NCBI GenBank assembly: GCA_036785705.1
Contig: JAWUZG010000056.1
Coordinates: forward strand, 10,960,501 to 11,024,500
Length of the DNA: 64,000 nt
Origin: Acanthornis magna
Lineage: Eukaryota; Chordata; Aves; Passeriformes; Acanthizidae
Direction: 5' to 3'
The notes under the pieces were generated by a model that was not told the origin of the DNA, made no database searches, and saw nothing but the letters and a program-made list of their open reading frames with translations. Positions 51,501 through 64,000 of this stretch are shown here, one piece after another; position 1 is the stretch's first letter, and each line of letters starts with the position of its first letter. Made by a program: the position numbers and the translations under genes.

Positions 51501-54500
51501 TTGCTGGACTATGTGACTAGCATTAATCCAGTGATGTACCAGCTCCTCTTTTCATATAAATAATAAATGGATCAAGTGGAAGCAACTTCTAGGCACTTTT
51601 GAGGATAAGTATTTGCCCTGCAGTAACTTAATTATACCAAAGCATGAAATCACTGCACCTGGTTCTTGGTTACTGTTCTGTGGCAATCAGCGATCTGTTA
51701 TCAAACACTGAGAACTGTGCTCACAGTTCAACCAAGTCCTGACAAGGATATTGAATATCACTGGAGAGCTCAAGCATCCATGACAAAAGCAGAGATCTCA
51801 CACATTGATGAGTGGTGAAGCCACTGCAAGTTTGCCCTGAACAACCAGAGTAGGGAAAGGTAAATGGTATTGCATGGCGTTCCCTAGTACAAACTGTAAT
51901 GAGATTACATTTTAAATTAACTGAATTATGCTAATCTGCACTGAGTAGCTTTGGGGTGACAGTTGGTTGACTTTTTTTTAATAAAATCCAAATAATACTA
52001 GTTTGTCTAAAAAATGATTGCTTTTTCAAATACAGCCTTAAATTACCTTTTGTTTACCTGCCTCAAACACAGGCTCCTGAAGATGTCATGTTACAAAGTG
52101 GAAAACACCTTCTCTGACTAAAGCAAAACTGCTCAGGACTCACAGCAAAACCAAGTGCTCTTGAACAGTAAATCCTCTCCCCTCCTTTTTTCCCCCTAGC
52201 TTCACCATTACAAGGAAGCTCCTTTTCCCCCAGGCAAAAAATAGGCAATCTGTGCTTGCAGATTTATGTTTTTAAGGAACTAAAAAGTAAAACCTCCTTT
52301 GTTTCCTTTTGTACTGAGGACTCAGCTGTATTTACAACATGACTTTTCGCCACCACAATAACCCAGGATACTGATTTGGGTGTTTGGTTTGGATAGATTG
52401 CTCATTTGTCTACCACATGAACTAGCAGTTTTATGTATAAACAACAAATAGATTTGGAACAGTTGCTTCTGCCTGACTGAGGGTTTGCTGGGTTTTTTTG
52501 TTTGGTTGTTCGGTTTTTTATTTCCCTAGATAGCAGGGAAGCAGGAAACCGAATTTTCATTAAATGTGTGCTGAAATTTAAGCAGGAACTTATGCCACAG
52601 GCATGCTGATGTAATAACATAACTTAGCCCCTACAATCAATTAATTCTTTCATATTGAGTGAAAGCAAGAAGGCCACTGACAAGCAAAAAGGACTCTTGT
52701 AAAACATCCAAGAAAAACGAGCAGTGATGTGGCTGAGCCATCTTGAACCTTTACCATTCCACTGCTGTATGACAAAAAGCAAATAACACTTCAGACTCAG
52801 TGTACACTCATACAATGAGAGGGAGTGAGCACCTTGTTAAATTAATTCCTCAATAACCCCCTCTAAATGTTGGGGGGTTGTTTTATTTCTCTAATCACAG
52901 GGGCAAATACAAACCAAATCCACTGTAAGTCGAAATACAAGAAGATAGTGGAATAGGACCTTAATGTAAAGATATATTCAAACATAATTCCCACTGTCCC
53001 CAAGTTTCTTTCTTTTAACACCCTTAAAAAAATCATGTTGGGTTATGCACCCAGCACTGGCACAAGATCACAGTTTTGAAAAAACATGGGACCTCATTAC
53101 TCTTCAGTTTCCTGCTTCATCCAAAGTGCTTTCTAAGAACAATCTTGTTTCACACTATTTAGTCCCAAGACACAACAGGTAAATGGCATATAAAATGAAT
53201 TTTTTTACTCCAGTTATCTTAAACATAGAGCACAGGAGTTAACTTTAATGAAGTATTTTGCATTTAATTAAGATGCTCTGTAGCAAATAAACCTGCAATA
53301 CACAAGACTGGAAATTTTTGCTGGCCATTGAGAACTATCTTTATGATCACAGCATCAATAATTCACAAAATCTCAGTCAGCTACATTCTATTATATATTC
53401 TTTACTTCAAGTAGTGTACAAAACCTATACAGTCATTCTCTGAGATACATTTAAATAAACTGAGACAGCAGAAAAGATTCAGTTGCTTTCACAGAGAAGC
53501 TCAGACTATAGTATCGTCTGAAGGAATCCATTATCTTCACCCCCAGTTTGTCTCATCTCTATCCTGCTGGGGTATTTTTACTTCAACTGCACACATTCCC
53601 TAGGCTTTAAAACGTCAGAGCTAAGATAGATGAGTGCATTCCTCACACCACTGGATGTGACATTAAAACTTCAACCATCTTTTGACTGTTGCAAAAAGCC
53701 TGCACTTTCACTTTGGGCACCCTACCCTCAAAACCTGAAAAATAAGGTAAACTACTCCCTAAAATTGTACTCCTGATAAAAGTTGTTATGAAAAACAAGA
53801 AAGATTTGATGATATCCATGTACATAAACATATTATCTTTTAATGTAAAGACTTCAGTTATAACAAGTATGTGTCAACTAAAACAGAAACTGATTCCTTA
53901 GGAGACCTTAGGAAAACCTGAGTGCAAACACTAACACTGTTTTTTTGCATTCCCACAAGTTCTGTGCTTTCATAGCTGTTTCTTCAGTTTCAGTTACTTC
54001 CAAACTGGAGGGCCTTGCCTTATTCCTGAGGCTGAAATTTCACAGCGAGCCAATGCATCTTGGCTCACCTCCCAAGCCCATCACATAACCCTCCTCACCA
54101 GCCTTGGCTCAGCACTGGGAAACTGAGGGTTTACAAGCCTGGAGGAAACAATCTTGCAGCTCTTCCACAGTTCTCAAAGCATTTTTGGTCAGGAGCACTG
54201 CATTATTCTTCTCCCAGTAGCTCCACCTGTTCACTAAAGCCCCTCTGACACCTGTCTCGAGCACTGCTCTTGCCTGGACTCTGCCAACATTCTGATGTAT
54301 TTCCCTTACCCCTCCACACCTAAAGCACCGCACTGAGGTGAGGCCACCCTGCTGTGGCTCTAATTGCCATGAGCTGCACCTATGCAAGGCTTAAGCCTCT
54401 GACTCATGAGCTGGGATTATTTATGGAAGGAGCACAGTGGCTTTTGACCAGAGCTGCTGCCTGTTCCACCCATCTCCGACATTTCTGCCCTTCCATTGGG

Positions 54501-57500
54501 TACAGCCCAGCTGCCCACAAAGCAGGGAATAACTCCATGCACAAACCAGGACAGTCAAGACAAAAAGAAATTACTTCAGTTAAGTTTTCTTTCAATGTAT
54601 CAGGCTGTGGTTTCTGAAAATAGTTATAACTGTATAAGCATAGAATGAAGCAAGACTAACCTAGATTGTAATCGATCAAACTGCAAAGCTCACCTAAAAT
54701 GTCACACCAGAAGATTTGCATAGCTGGTTAGTCACACACACTGTAACTTCATAAAAAAGGTATTCCTGGCCTAAGGATCTTAAACAAGAAGCATATATGT
54801 AAATTCTGCTGAAGGCAGTTGGTTGTCTGGATGCCATAGCAGTATTAGATGGTTTGCTCATGCTGGAATTAATACTTTGGAGATCAATATTTGGAAGACT
54901 AGATGAAAAAAATTCAAAGCAGAGCGCTCAGAAACTGGTATCTACAGATCTTCACCCCTGAACTGCTCAGGTAATGAATCCCATCACTGATTGAATTCAA
55001 CTAACAAAATAATTCCTTTTGTGTGGGGGACATCTGTTTTGCAGTTTGTTTCTTTTTTGGGTTTTTTTCCATTCTTGCCTTCTTTTCACATTCTCTTTCA
55101 TCTGCTTATTGTAACTTTGTTTATGTTTCAGTCTCTAAGTTAAAGCTATTTCATCTACAGGTTTTAATAAGAATTTCACATTTTCAAATATTAGCAACAT
55201 TAAATGATTTGGTTTTGCTAGGATTATTTGATATAGCTGACAAGTCATAAAATGTGAAATATGTGGCAGTGATACAGCATTTTCCTTACATCACTTACAG
55301 ACAACTGTAGCTGTATCTAAAACACAAGCTGGTAGAACAAAGCTTCAAGTGTTATCTCCATAATGCTAACAGAGAAGAACAAAGGAAAAAATGAACTGTC
55401 TACACAAACAGCAGGTGCTTGTTTCCAAAATCCTATTACAGCCGACATTTTCACACTGTTCTTCAAAGACCCCTGCAAATCTGAATGCTGTCTCTCCCAC
55501 AGAGCACCAGAGCCGGAGTCCAAGAGGATTACACGGGAGCTGGAATGGATAAGGCCTTGCAAGTATGCAAGCAGACAAACTGGATGCAGCATTTCTTCCA
55601 TCCAGAAGCATTAGCACAGCTCAGGCAGTGATTTGAGCTTCCAACAGAAAAGAGATGAGAGAGAAGAAAGGCAGGATGGCGAACAGAAATGGTAGAGAGG
55701 CTCTGATACAAAAGTGGTCCATGACAGTGAACTGGTCCAATGTTCCTAAAAAGAACCAACAGCAGATGAATGCATCTGTCCCCAGAACATGTCTTTTAGC
55801 AGCTAGCATTGTATGAAGGTGACTCAGCTGGCAGAAGGATTTCTCTCTCTCCTTTACAGACTGACATTAATATGTTCAAGCACTGTAGAAGAACCAAGTT
55901 ATTAAGTAAAAATGAGCTTCTCTCAAAGAAATGCAATATCTCATGAACACTGAAGGGCTCTATACAGAAGCCAAGTGAAGGAGTGCCACGGCCTGTGTTA
56001 TGCAGGAGGCCATATATCCTGCTTGGATAGTCCTCTTCAATTCCTGGAAACATTTCATGTTTCTTTGAGTTACTCTAACCATTTCCACAGACTTGTAGAA
56101 AGGCAGTATTTTCTTTTGATTTAAGAATCAAAACAATAGGCGCTTCCTCTGCAATGACACGTCTCGTGAATCGTAAATAGGAAGAAATCCTACTTGGCTA
56201 AGTGACACTGTAGCCTCTATTTTTCCCCACCCCTAGGTAAGTGGAGAAAACACATACCAATTTTTTATTCGCTCAAAACACTGAGCTTTGTCACAGTGTG
56301 AATCTGCATACGTCTAAACATCTGCTTTCAAAAAGTGCCAAATTCACAGCCTTACAGAGAAACACAACTCTCCTGATGAGTCTCTCCTGTCTCTCTCAAT
56401 TATCCATTTTCAAGTAGATTCATTAAATATTCTAGCAAATACCAAGAACGATAAGTGGCAAATGAAAGATGACAGTCATTTCATGAAAGCAATTTATTAC
56501 CTGAAAAGATTCATCCAGCATCTTTTCAGAGACAAGAAAACCTCAGTGTTCTGTCTTTCTCTGTACCATTTTTATATTGGCACTTTTGACTTTTAAATCA
56601 GACTCATCTATTCCTTTCTTCCCAAGCATCCGCATCTTGCACATGTTCCTTTAATGAACTTTTAGCACAATCAATGTTCAACCCACAGTAACAGTCAATA
56701 TAAACCTAAGATGATTAAAAAATATATTGCAATCACCAGGATTAACAGCACCAGATGTTTTAGAACAGCAGACCATAGATAACTAGTTCAGAGCTTAAAA
56801 ATCAAATTTCCTAGCCACAGCCTTTATCACCACAAACCCAGGGGCTAAATCCCTCTTCTCTTCTCTCAGTAAATACTACTTAGAACTGTGTACAATAAAA
56901 TTTAGCACAGAGTCAAAGTTTCTTCTGTGTGCTTCTGTTTGGTTGAAGTGCTCATAAAACCTGCCTTGTGCTCACTAAAAACTTGAAAAGACAGCAGCAA
57001 AAAAGTAATTTATTACAGACACATATATCTGCATTTAATGATATGTGATAACATTCAGCATCAGTAAACTTAACCTGTCTTAAAGCAACAAATGTTATTC
57101 TAACAAATGGGAAGAATACTTCTGTACATTTAGAGCTGTACTAACTTTCCTAAACTCAGATGAGAAAATTCAGTCCTGAAACCAGGTCATACATACTTGT
57201 TCAGCTTATCCAGCTGTCTTATCTGGGATCATCCTGAGTCTATGGAGTAAAAGACATTTTGCCTAGATTGTGGAAATCAAGAGGTTTTAACAATGATCAA
57301 ACAGCACACTTGTAGACTTTGTTTTCTGCCTACACACCTAGTCAACAGGGCCAATTGTTTTTGTAGTTTTTTAAGTGAAAGGTTTCTTGCTAGTCAACTT
57401 TTTCCTTTCAAAAAACGATGCTTACCAAGCAATTACCAGCGATGCCACAAGAAGCAGAAGTACCTCACAGTGGATCAAGGACAACTGTTAATGCAATCAC

Positions 57501-60500
57501 TTAAGGTCATTATTTCAGCTGATGCTAAAGGTAGAAACTGACCTGCAGCTGCATCTTAGAAATGTAAAAAAATAAAAACGAGAAGCAGCTTCCTGATGTT
57601 ATTCACCATCCTATTTGCCTCTGTCTCTGAGGCAGTCCTTTGAAAGCCTGCAGGCTCCCCACTTGACTGCAGTATCACCACAGAACAACTGGTTATGCAG
57701 GAAAAAATGTTAGCAATTCCAGTCCATGCCACACCGGCATTTAACTGCCTCCCAATAAACCAGCACAGCATAAAGAAGTCTTGTACTGCTGGAGTTTCTA
57801 TTTTTGAAATAACAGATAACAGCACAGTGCTTGGAAAAGAAGAGTATTAATGTCTACATTACTATCCAAGTTGGCATTTGGCCATGTAGGTTTTCTGCAG
57901 TTCACCATTTCACAACATGGACACTTTCAGTTATAAGCTACTACTGTTTCCTCCCCCAACACACATTTCTCCTATTTAGCTCTGCACAATTACATTTTAC
58001 AAATGGATGTAGCACTTCCCTTTCTCCTAATGCCATAAAGCTTCCGATAGAGGCAAAATAGAAATAATGAACGAGAATTTTAAAAAAACATTAAGGAGGA
58101 AATCTGGTCAGTTCTACGGTGAAGAACAGGAAAGAATATAGTCCACATGGCCCAGGAAACATGGGGAATAGTGGAAGGATGAAAAACAGAGTAACAGACA
58201 ACAAATGATGCCCACTAAATCCTTCTCTCCCCCTCAAAATTTCAGTAATTAAATGAGCTAAGTTTAAGTTAACACTGCTACCTTTATTTCAAATTAACAC
58301 ACAAATTAATGTACTAAAAAAGGAAAAATGGAAAATTGCTGTGAAAGCCAACCAAGCAGCATAATAATCTTTAGTGCAATTTCTCCTGCTGATGAAATTC
58401 AACAAATTTAGAACTACATCCAGGTAAGAAATATCTAAGATCCTTATGTTTTATGTTCTTTATTATGAATATTAAAGTGAATTTTTGGATGGAAAGAGTA
58501 ATTTCCTGAAATAATTGGAAGGTGCCAGATCTTATTTGTGTCAATAGTGCCTGTTCAATGCTCTACAGATCTTAGAAGAGCTTTGACAGAAGGACATCCA
58601 GTTTGGAAGGGTGGGATATTTGGCACCAGATTCCTTAATCTCAGGATTGAAAAGAACTCAATAAATCAAGGAGACTTTATAACCCACTCACTCTCTACAA
58701 AACTCTATTAACATTGAGGATTTATGACAATATTATCTTTCAAGAGCTATCAAAAATTCAGATCCAAGTTATATTCAAGTACGTTCAGACATCTTCATTT
58801 TTTATTAATGTAAATACAAATCAGAACAATTTCTTTTTCTAAAAGCCAACTTTGTGCCTGTATTCCTTTTACAGATAGTCATTTCCGCATTATCAGATTG
58901 ATTTTTAGTACAAATTTCAAAGAGAGGATAAAGAACTAATTGTACTGGGCTTAGGCACAGCAGGCTTTAGAAGTGAACATCACATTACATGAATAATTAG
59001 TAAGAGTTCAGGGCAGAGGGCTGAGGGTTTTGCTGTCACAGGAGCAGAAGGTTGGAAGCTGGCAGAGATACAGCAAGTCAAAACCTTTTAGGTGCACTGG
59101 ACAGGTTTAAGGTTGAAACTCCATTTAGTATCTTAAACTACTGTACTGCCTCCTGAAAGGGTGCTGCTTCTTGCATCAGAAAGTGCTGCCTGCAACACAT
59201 GGTAACTGCCAGTGTATTTATTAACCAGTGTGAGCAAAGGTTACACGTTCATAAACCCCTATGCATAAAAATAGCAAAACTGTAGCTGAAACATTACCCT
59301 GCCTCTTCCCACAACTCTGGTACTTTTACAGTTTGTTAAACTTGATGAGATGCTCACAGCCAGACTGAAACAGTAACTTTTTCTGTAATACTAACACAGA
59401 TTAAAGCCCATGCTTCACCAGAAAAAGACAAAGCTGTTTGCAGCAGGGAGCTACAACAAAAACTACTACAAAGAAAATGTGTAATACAACTTCAATATGC
59501 AAGCTGAGGTACATTTCAGTCTTAGGGGAACGAGGAAACTGACTGGTTCTTGAGTAGTTGCCTCAAGGTAAGAATTGTCCAGCGAACACCTCCAAAATTA
59601 CTATTAAATTAGCTACACTTCTTTCAAAAATAACCCAAAAGGACACTCAAACATACAAACACCTTTGTAAGAAATTAAGTTCTTAACAACAAATAGCATG
59701 GAGGAGAACTTTTGTAAATTTGCCCTGGAGAACACACTCCAAAACCAACACCATTTTCTTATAAGATGCTATTTTCTCCAGCCAACATCCCACTTAAATA
59801 AATTCATGAGATTCTCTGGAAGACTATACAGACTTGGGATAATGATTAAGTTCTGCATGAAGTCAAATGCTTAAGGCAGCAAGTTAATTTCTCAAACTTT
59901 CCTTTAAAGCGTAGATGGTTCCATACACCATTTTGGTTGCAAAGTGCTCAACAGAGGTTCACTGTGTATTACTGCTGGCTTATCTTTTACTTTGCATATT
60001 ATTAAGGCTTGCAATTTATTGTATAGTCTAATAGTTAAGAGAGAGTGTCTTGTTTAATTTATTGTAAAGAACCACTAAAATTCACAGAATAATGCTAAAA
60101 TAATCTGAACCTTATCTCAGTTTATCTGCACACTGGAAAAATACACAGCTGGTTTTGCTTCTTTGCTGATGTTGAACACCATTTTTCCAGTTCTGTAAGG
60201 ACATTCAAAGCAAAGCTAACTCGAAGTTAGGAGGAATGTTTAGAAATATTCCATAATCTGAGCAAAATCCATTATAAAGAATATTATTAAAAGAGAAACA
60301 TTTCAAATCATACTATTTAAAGGGTGCTTCCCTGAGAAATGTGTTGAAGTTGGTCTCAGAACTTTCAGACTTGTTGGTTCCCATTATCCGTTACTCCACA
60401 GTTGTTCTGCTGCACACAGAAAGAAATGGCCATGCCATGGCACCAAGTTAAAATTAACTGGTCTGATATACTGGGATATTAAGAAATGTGGAATTGTCCT

Positions 60501-63500
60501 GTAATAAAATAATAATAAAAAAGAGTATCTTTGAGCTTCTAGCTGGCACTGCATGCCTTGAGAAGGGTTGCTTGCCAGCCACTGAGCTATGCAGCTCATT
60601 TAGCAGCATGCCTTGGCTGATAAATAAGGCTCCCATGAGTCAAAGTTCTTAAAGTAACATTTCTGTATGTAAGCAGGATTTTTTAATAAGGCACAGTAAT
60701 GCTGATCTTCCTAGAAGCATAGCCCAAACTGTGTAATCCAACAATCAATTCCTAGTCAACAGCAGAAAATAGAATTTTCATCTTGAAAGATACACCTAGA
60801 AAGAACTTCAAGAGACTGCACCAATAAATAATATTACTGTCAGGAAAGCATACATGAAGTTTTTCTAACAAATTTGCAATACAAAATAAAAACCAGAGGC
60901 AATACTTTGAGATTACCTCTAATTTAAATTTTTCCCTCTAGACTTTGAGGTGAGCGTACTAACTTAAAACCTCATCTTCCACACCAACATCATTCTTCAT
61001 TTGTTAACCCACATGGAATTCTCCTTTTTGAAAGTTGAGAGGTTACAGATTCACTTCATGATTATAGGGATTTTCCCAAAGACATGCATGTGCTTAGCAG
61101 GAGACATGAAACCAAGGGTGGGAAGGTGGGTGGGCATTGAGCCAGATCCTGCTGTTTAGCCCAATTTTGTGCCTTTATATTATCTGGTCTCATAGTCAGC
61201 AAATCCAACCACAATGTTTCATTCCAACAGGAGAATATTTGTTCTATAAAGCTAACATAATGGTTAAAAAATGTAAAGATACAGATACAGATAATGCCAG
61301 TATAACTCTGTCATTATACAACTGGCCTATGCTTGCACCTTTCTGCGATTGTTTGTGGGCAGCAGTGCTTAATGTGCAAACAACAGTAACCCATTTTTCT
61401 CAAATTAGCCCTTGGAATAAAGAATGCAAAGATGTTCCTCTGTCCTTAAGCTGACACTATGCACTATTCATCCATCCCATTCTACATTCTTAGCCTTCAG
61501 TTAAAAGCATCTTTATTCCTCTCTGTTCATACAGCGTTCCCTGGATTTACAATCCCACATTTCCCACTGCTCCCAAAACCTGACACACTGAAAAGAAACA
61601 CTGCCAACAAAACACTCAGTTTTAGTCAGGAATGAAACTGAGCTTCATCATCAGACGTCAGGCTGAGCATGCAAGTGTAAGTCATTCATCTAAGAACTGG
61701 AAAGCAGGGCAGTCAAGATGAAGCAGTAGCAAATGGGTCACTGCAACTGCTTATTCAATTCATCAGTACTCGTCTGCAGCAATCTCAATTATCCACCACC
61801 AACTGACACAGGAGATACAGGAGGTTTGCCTATCAGTTGGTTTGGTTTTGTATTTTAGGCCATAAAAACTCAAGCTTTAAGAGTTAGACAAAAACAATTC
61901 TTGAATCATTTCAGACACCTAAGAGCCACCAGCATTCAAAAATTGTAGAAAGGTTTTTTTTCTAGATTCAGGAAAACACAAGGAGCCCCTCATCTTGTAC
62001 ACAGGTAAGTGCCTTCAATTGCTCTCAAGTTCAGTGGCAACTGAAGTGATCTTCTAATCCACAGGAAAAGATTTCTGATCTTCTTAGGGGCTACTTGGCA
62101 AAAGCAAGCCTGTATGTGTACAAGCATGTTAGGTACATCACATCTGCACCTTATTTTATGACTCATTTCAACTGCTTCCAATGGAGCCTTGTAATTAATT
62201 TACATTTGTGAAGGAGGGCGGAAAGGATTCTTAGTTATTCATTAAAATTATTATCAGATTAGGAAAAAAAATCCCTATGTTATTTGTTCATTTGCTTTAC
62301 TAGTGCTGCATAATTTTGAGACTGTTGGCCTTAAAGCCAACAGAGAATACAACTGTGGAACTTAAAAGTGGGTTTGGGGCAGGGATTAAAACTTAGTATC
62401 ATCACATTGGCCTCTCTGCCAGGCACATCACATTTAATGGAAATAGGAAATTCAGAAATTCAGACCTGTGTTCCAGCAGTCAGGCTCCAAACAGTTAATG
62501 CTTGGCACTGCCCCTGTACAGTCTATCTCCACAAGAGGAAACATCACAGGACAGAAAACACCCAGAACACTGAAAAGAATCTGTTTTCTTCATTCAATAT
62601 GGAAACAGAATATCCATTTGCTGACTGTCAGTTTTTCCCACAAAGCCAGTTGCTGGCAGATAACCACTTGCATACCTTGAATTGGTTTCCACCTATCAAT
62701 TCCCACAGCTATCTACAGTCCTGGATATCACTGCTACTTTTTTTTTCATTCTTTTCACTTAGGTTCACAAGTAATGAGCCAGTGTAAACTTAGCCCAGCA
62801 CTTTGGAATGTTTGTAAGTAGCAGAGCAACATATAATAAAGGGTAAATTTCGGAGGGGTTTTTTGGTTTTGAGTTGTGATGAACTGGAGACTGACCCTGG
62901 CTTCAGAGCTAAGGCACTGAGGTTCACGAAGCCCAGTTCATATTCCACTGTCAAGAACAAACTGAACAAATCTAAAAGCCACCAGCTGCATTCACAGGTC
63001 AAACAGCCACAGCAGAACCATCAGCTCGGTCTCAAAAGGTGACACTTCTCTATCTAGCGAGAAAAAGCCTGCCTTTCTTGTGCACTTTATGTAATTCAGT
63101 GCTAAAAAGCAGACAGAAACCTTCAGTTACTTCAGTGTGGAGGATTTAACAACGTGCTCCTCTAGAAATCTTTTATGTTCGATGCTCTGATGATGTTGAG
63201 GACCAGGTCCTACAACCTTTGTACATCAGGGTAAACCAACATCTCCAGTTCGTGGAGTTGAATTTCAGGACTATCTACACTCAGGAGAGCACGTACTGTT
63301 AGCCAAAGGCTCTTTGGCAGCTTATTTTTCCTCCCAAATACCACCAGTTGCAAAACATTCTTGACAGTGAAAAATTTCTTTTTTTTTTCTTTTTAAACAA
63401 GCTTTGATCTTGCAGTCCTGACACGAACAGGGAAATATTTAACAAAACTACTTTTACTTCAGTGACTAAAAGACGTAACACAACACCAAAGCTCAGTAAA

Positions 63501-64000
63501 CATTTTGAATAACTTTGAACATCAGAGCACCTGTTTTGAACAGTTGTTGGTATTTGTCCCTGGGACGCTCATCATCTGAATTAATCTCTGCTCATTGCAT
63601 AGACAACAACAGGAGAAGATTCTGTATGCTTCTGTTTTTGCTCAAAGCTACATACAGCCTTTCTTGAAGGTACTGACCATGGCAGGCAGAGGAAGTCAAA
63701 CTTTGGAGGACAGTACCTTTAAACAATCATTTGGAGACATTGTAATAATATTATTGAAAAGCTGGTAATGGAAAATACCCTATTAATCAGTGACTGAAAA
63801 ATCTACCAGGTGATGCTCCATGAACAAAGGAAACCCTATGACTCCAGGGCTATTAAATGTGACTCTGCCAAGCACTGTCTTTGGTCAAATCAGGAATTTA
63901 GTTGGTAACTTTTTATCAAAACCTTTAAGTATCCAGTCTAAAGAACTTGGCTTAGATCATGCACAGAAATATAGTTCTGGTGAAAGAAGAATCTGCTGCA
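45598..64000 (-). other. ABHD17C: ABHD17C intron 1 (3' part)
   Basis: More than 18.4 kb of AT-rich sequence upstream of exon 2, with no CpG-rich segment that could be ABHD17C exon 1, so the intron continues past the window edge. The open frames here are short (under about 250 codons), on both strands, without recognisable domains or splice logic. I saw no CR1 tail, tRNA-like cloverleaf or long tandem repeat. A long first intron is usual for this gene. Regulatory elements may be present but cannot be recognised from one sequence. Confidence 0.8.
45622..45648. repeat. A-rich run (T-tract upstream of ABHD17C exon 2)
   Basis: An almost pure A run with one G on the plus strand. In the direction of ABHD17C transcription it is a T-tract ending about 24 bases upstream of the exon 2 acceptor, so it extends the polypyrimidine tract. 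Confidence 0.9.

Overview
The window is vertebrate nuclear DNA, almost certainly from a bird. It has split exons with GT-AG borders, low coding density, CpG islands and a degenerate CR1 retrotransposon tail of avian type at 23.33-23.46 kb. It is not microbial. Nearly all open frames are chance readings of introns, intergenic DNA or GC-rich islands. The species cannot be fixed from the sequence.

Layout, all genes on the minus strand. (1) 64.0-40.7 kb: the 3' two thirds of ABHD17C, a membrane-associated depalmitoylase. Coding exon 2 (45418-45597) and terminal exon 3 (42025-42244) are perfect. Exon 1 lies beyond the right edge, so 45.6-64 kb is its first intron. (2) 40.7-31.2 kb: an intergenic stretch with two adjacent minisatellites (34.17-34.95 kb) and a GC-rich island with a CAC/CAT repeat (37.3-37.9 kb). 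(3) 31.1-5.9 kb: an unprocessed, multi-exon CEMIP-family gene, closest to CEMIP2/TMEM2 (cell-surface hyaluronidase). I traced a TATA promoter in a CpG island, a non-coding first exon and sixteen further exon remnants. Many splice sites are still perfect, but the reading frame is broken by frameshifts in exons 3, 5, 6 and 10 and by stops in exon 7. I call it a unitary pseudogene. (4) 5.9-0 kb: the expected 3' end of that gene, where I cannot recognise exons with confidence.

The pairing is informative. In human, ABHD17C neighbours CEMIP (15q25) and ABHD17B neighbours CEMIP2 (9q21). Here a CEMIP2-like copy lies beside ABHD17C, so it is probably an additional family member at the ABHD17C/CEMIP locus that is decaying in this lineage. 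The decay is uneven: exons 9 and 11-15 are clean, while exons 3, 5-8 and 10 are damaged.

I found no CRISPR array, operon, phage or intact mobile element, no RNA gene I could support, and no new multi-gene system. The most interesting content is the dying hyaluronidase-family paralog and its still recognisable promoter.
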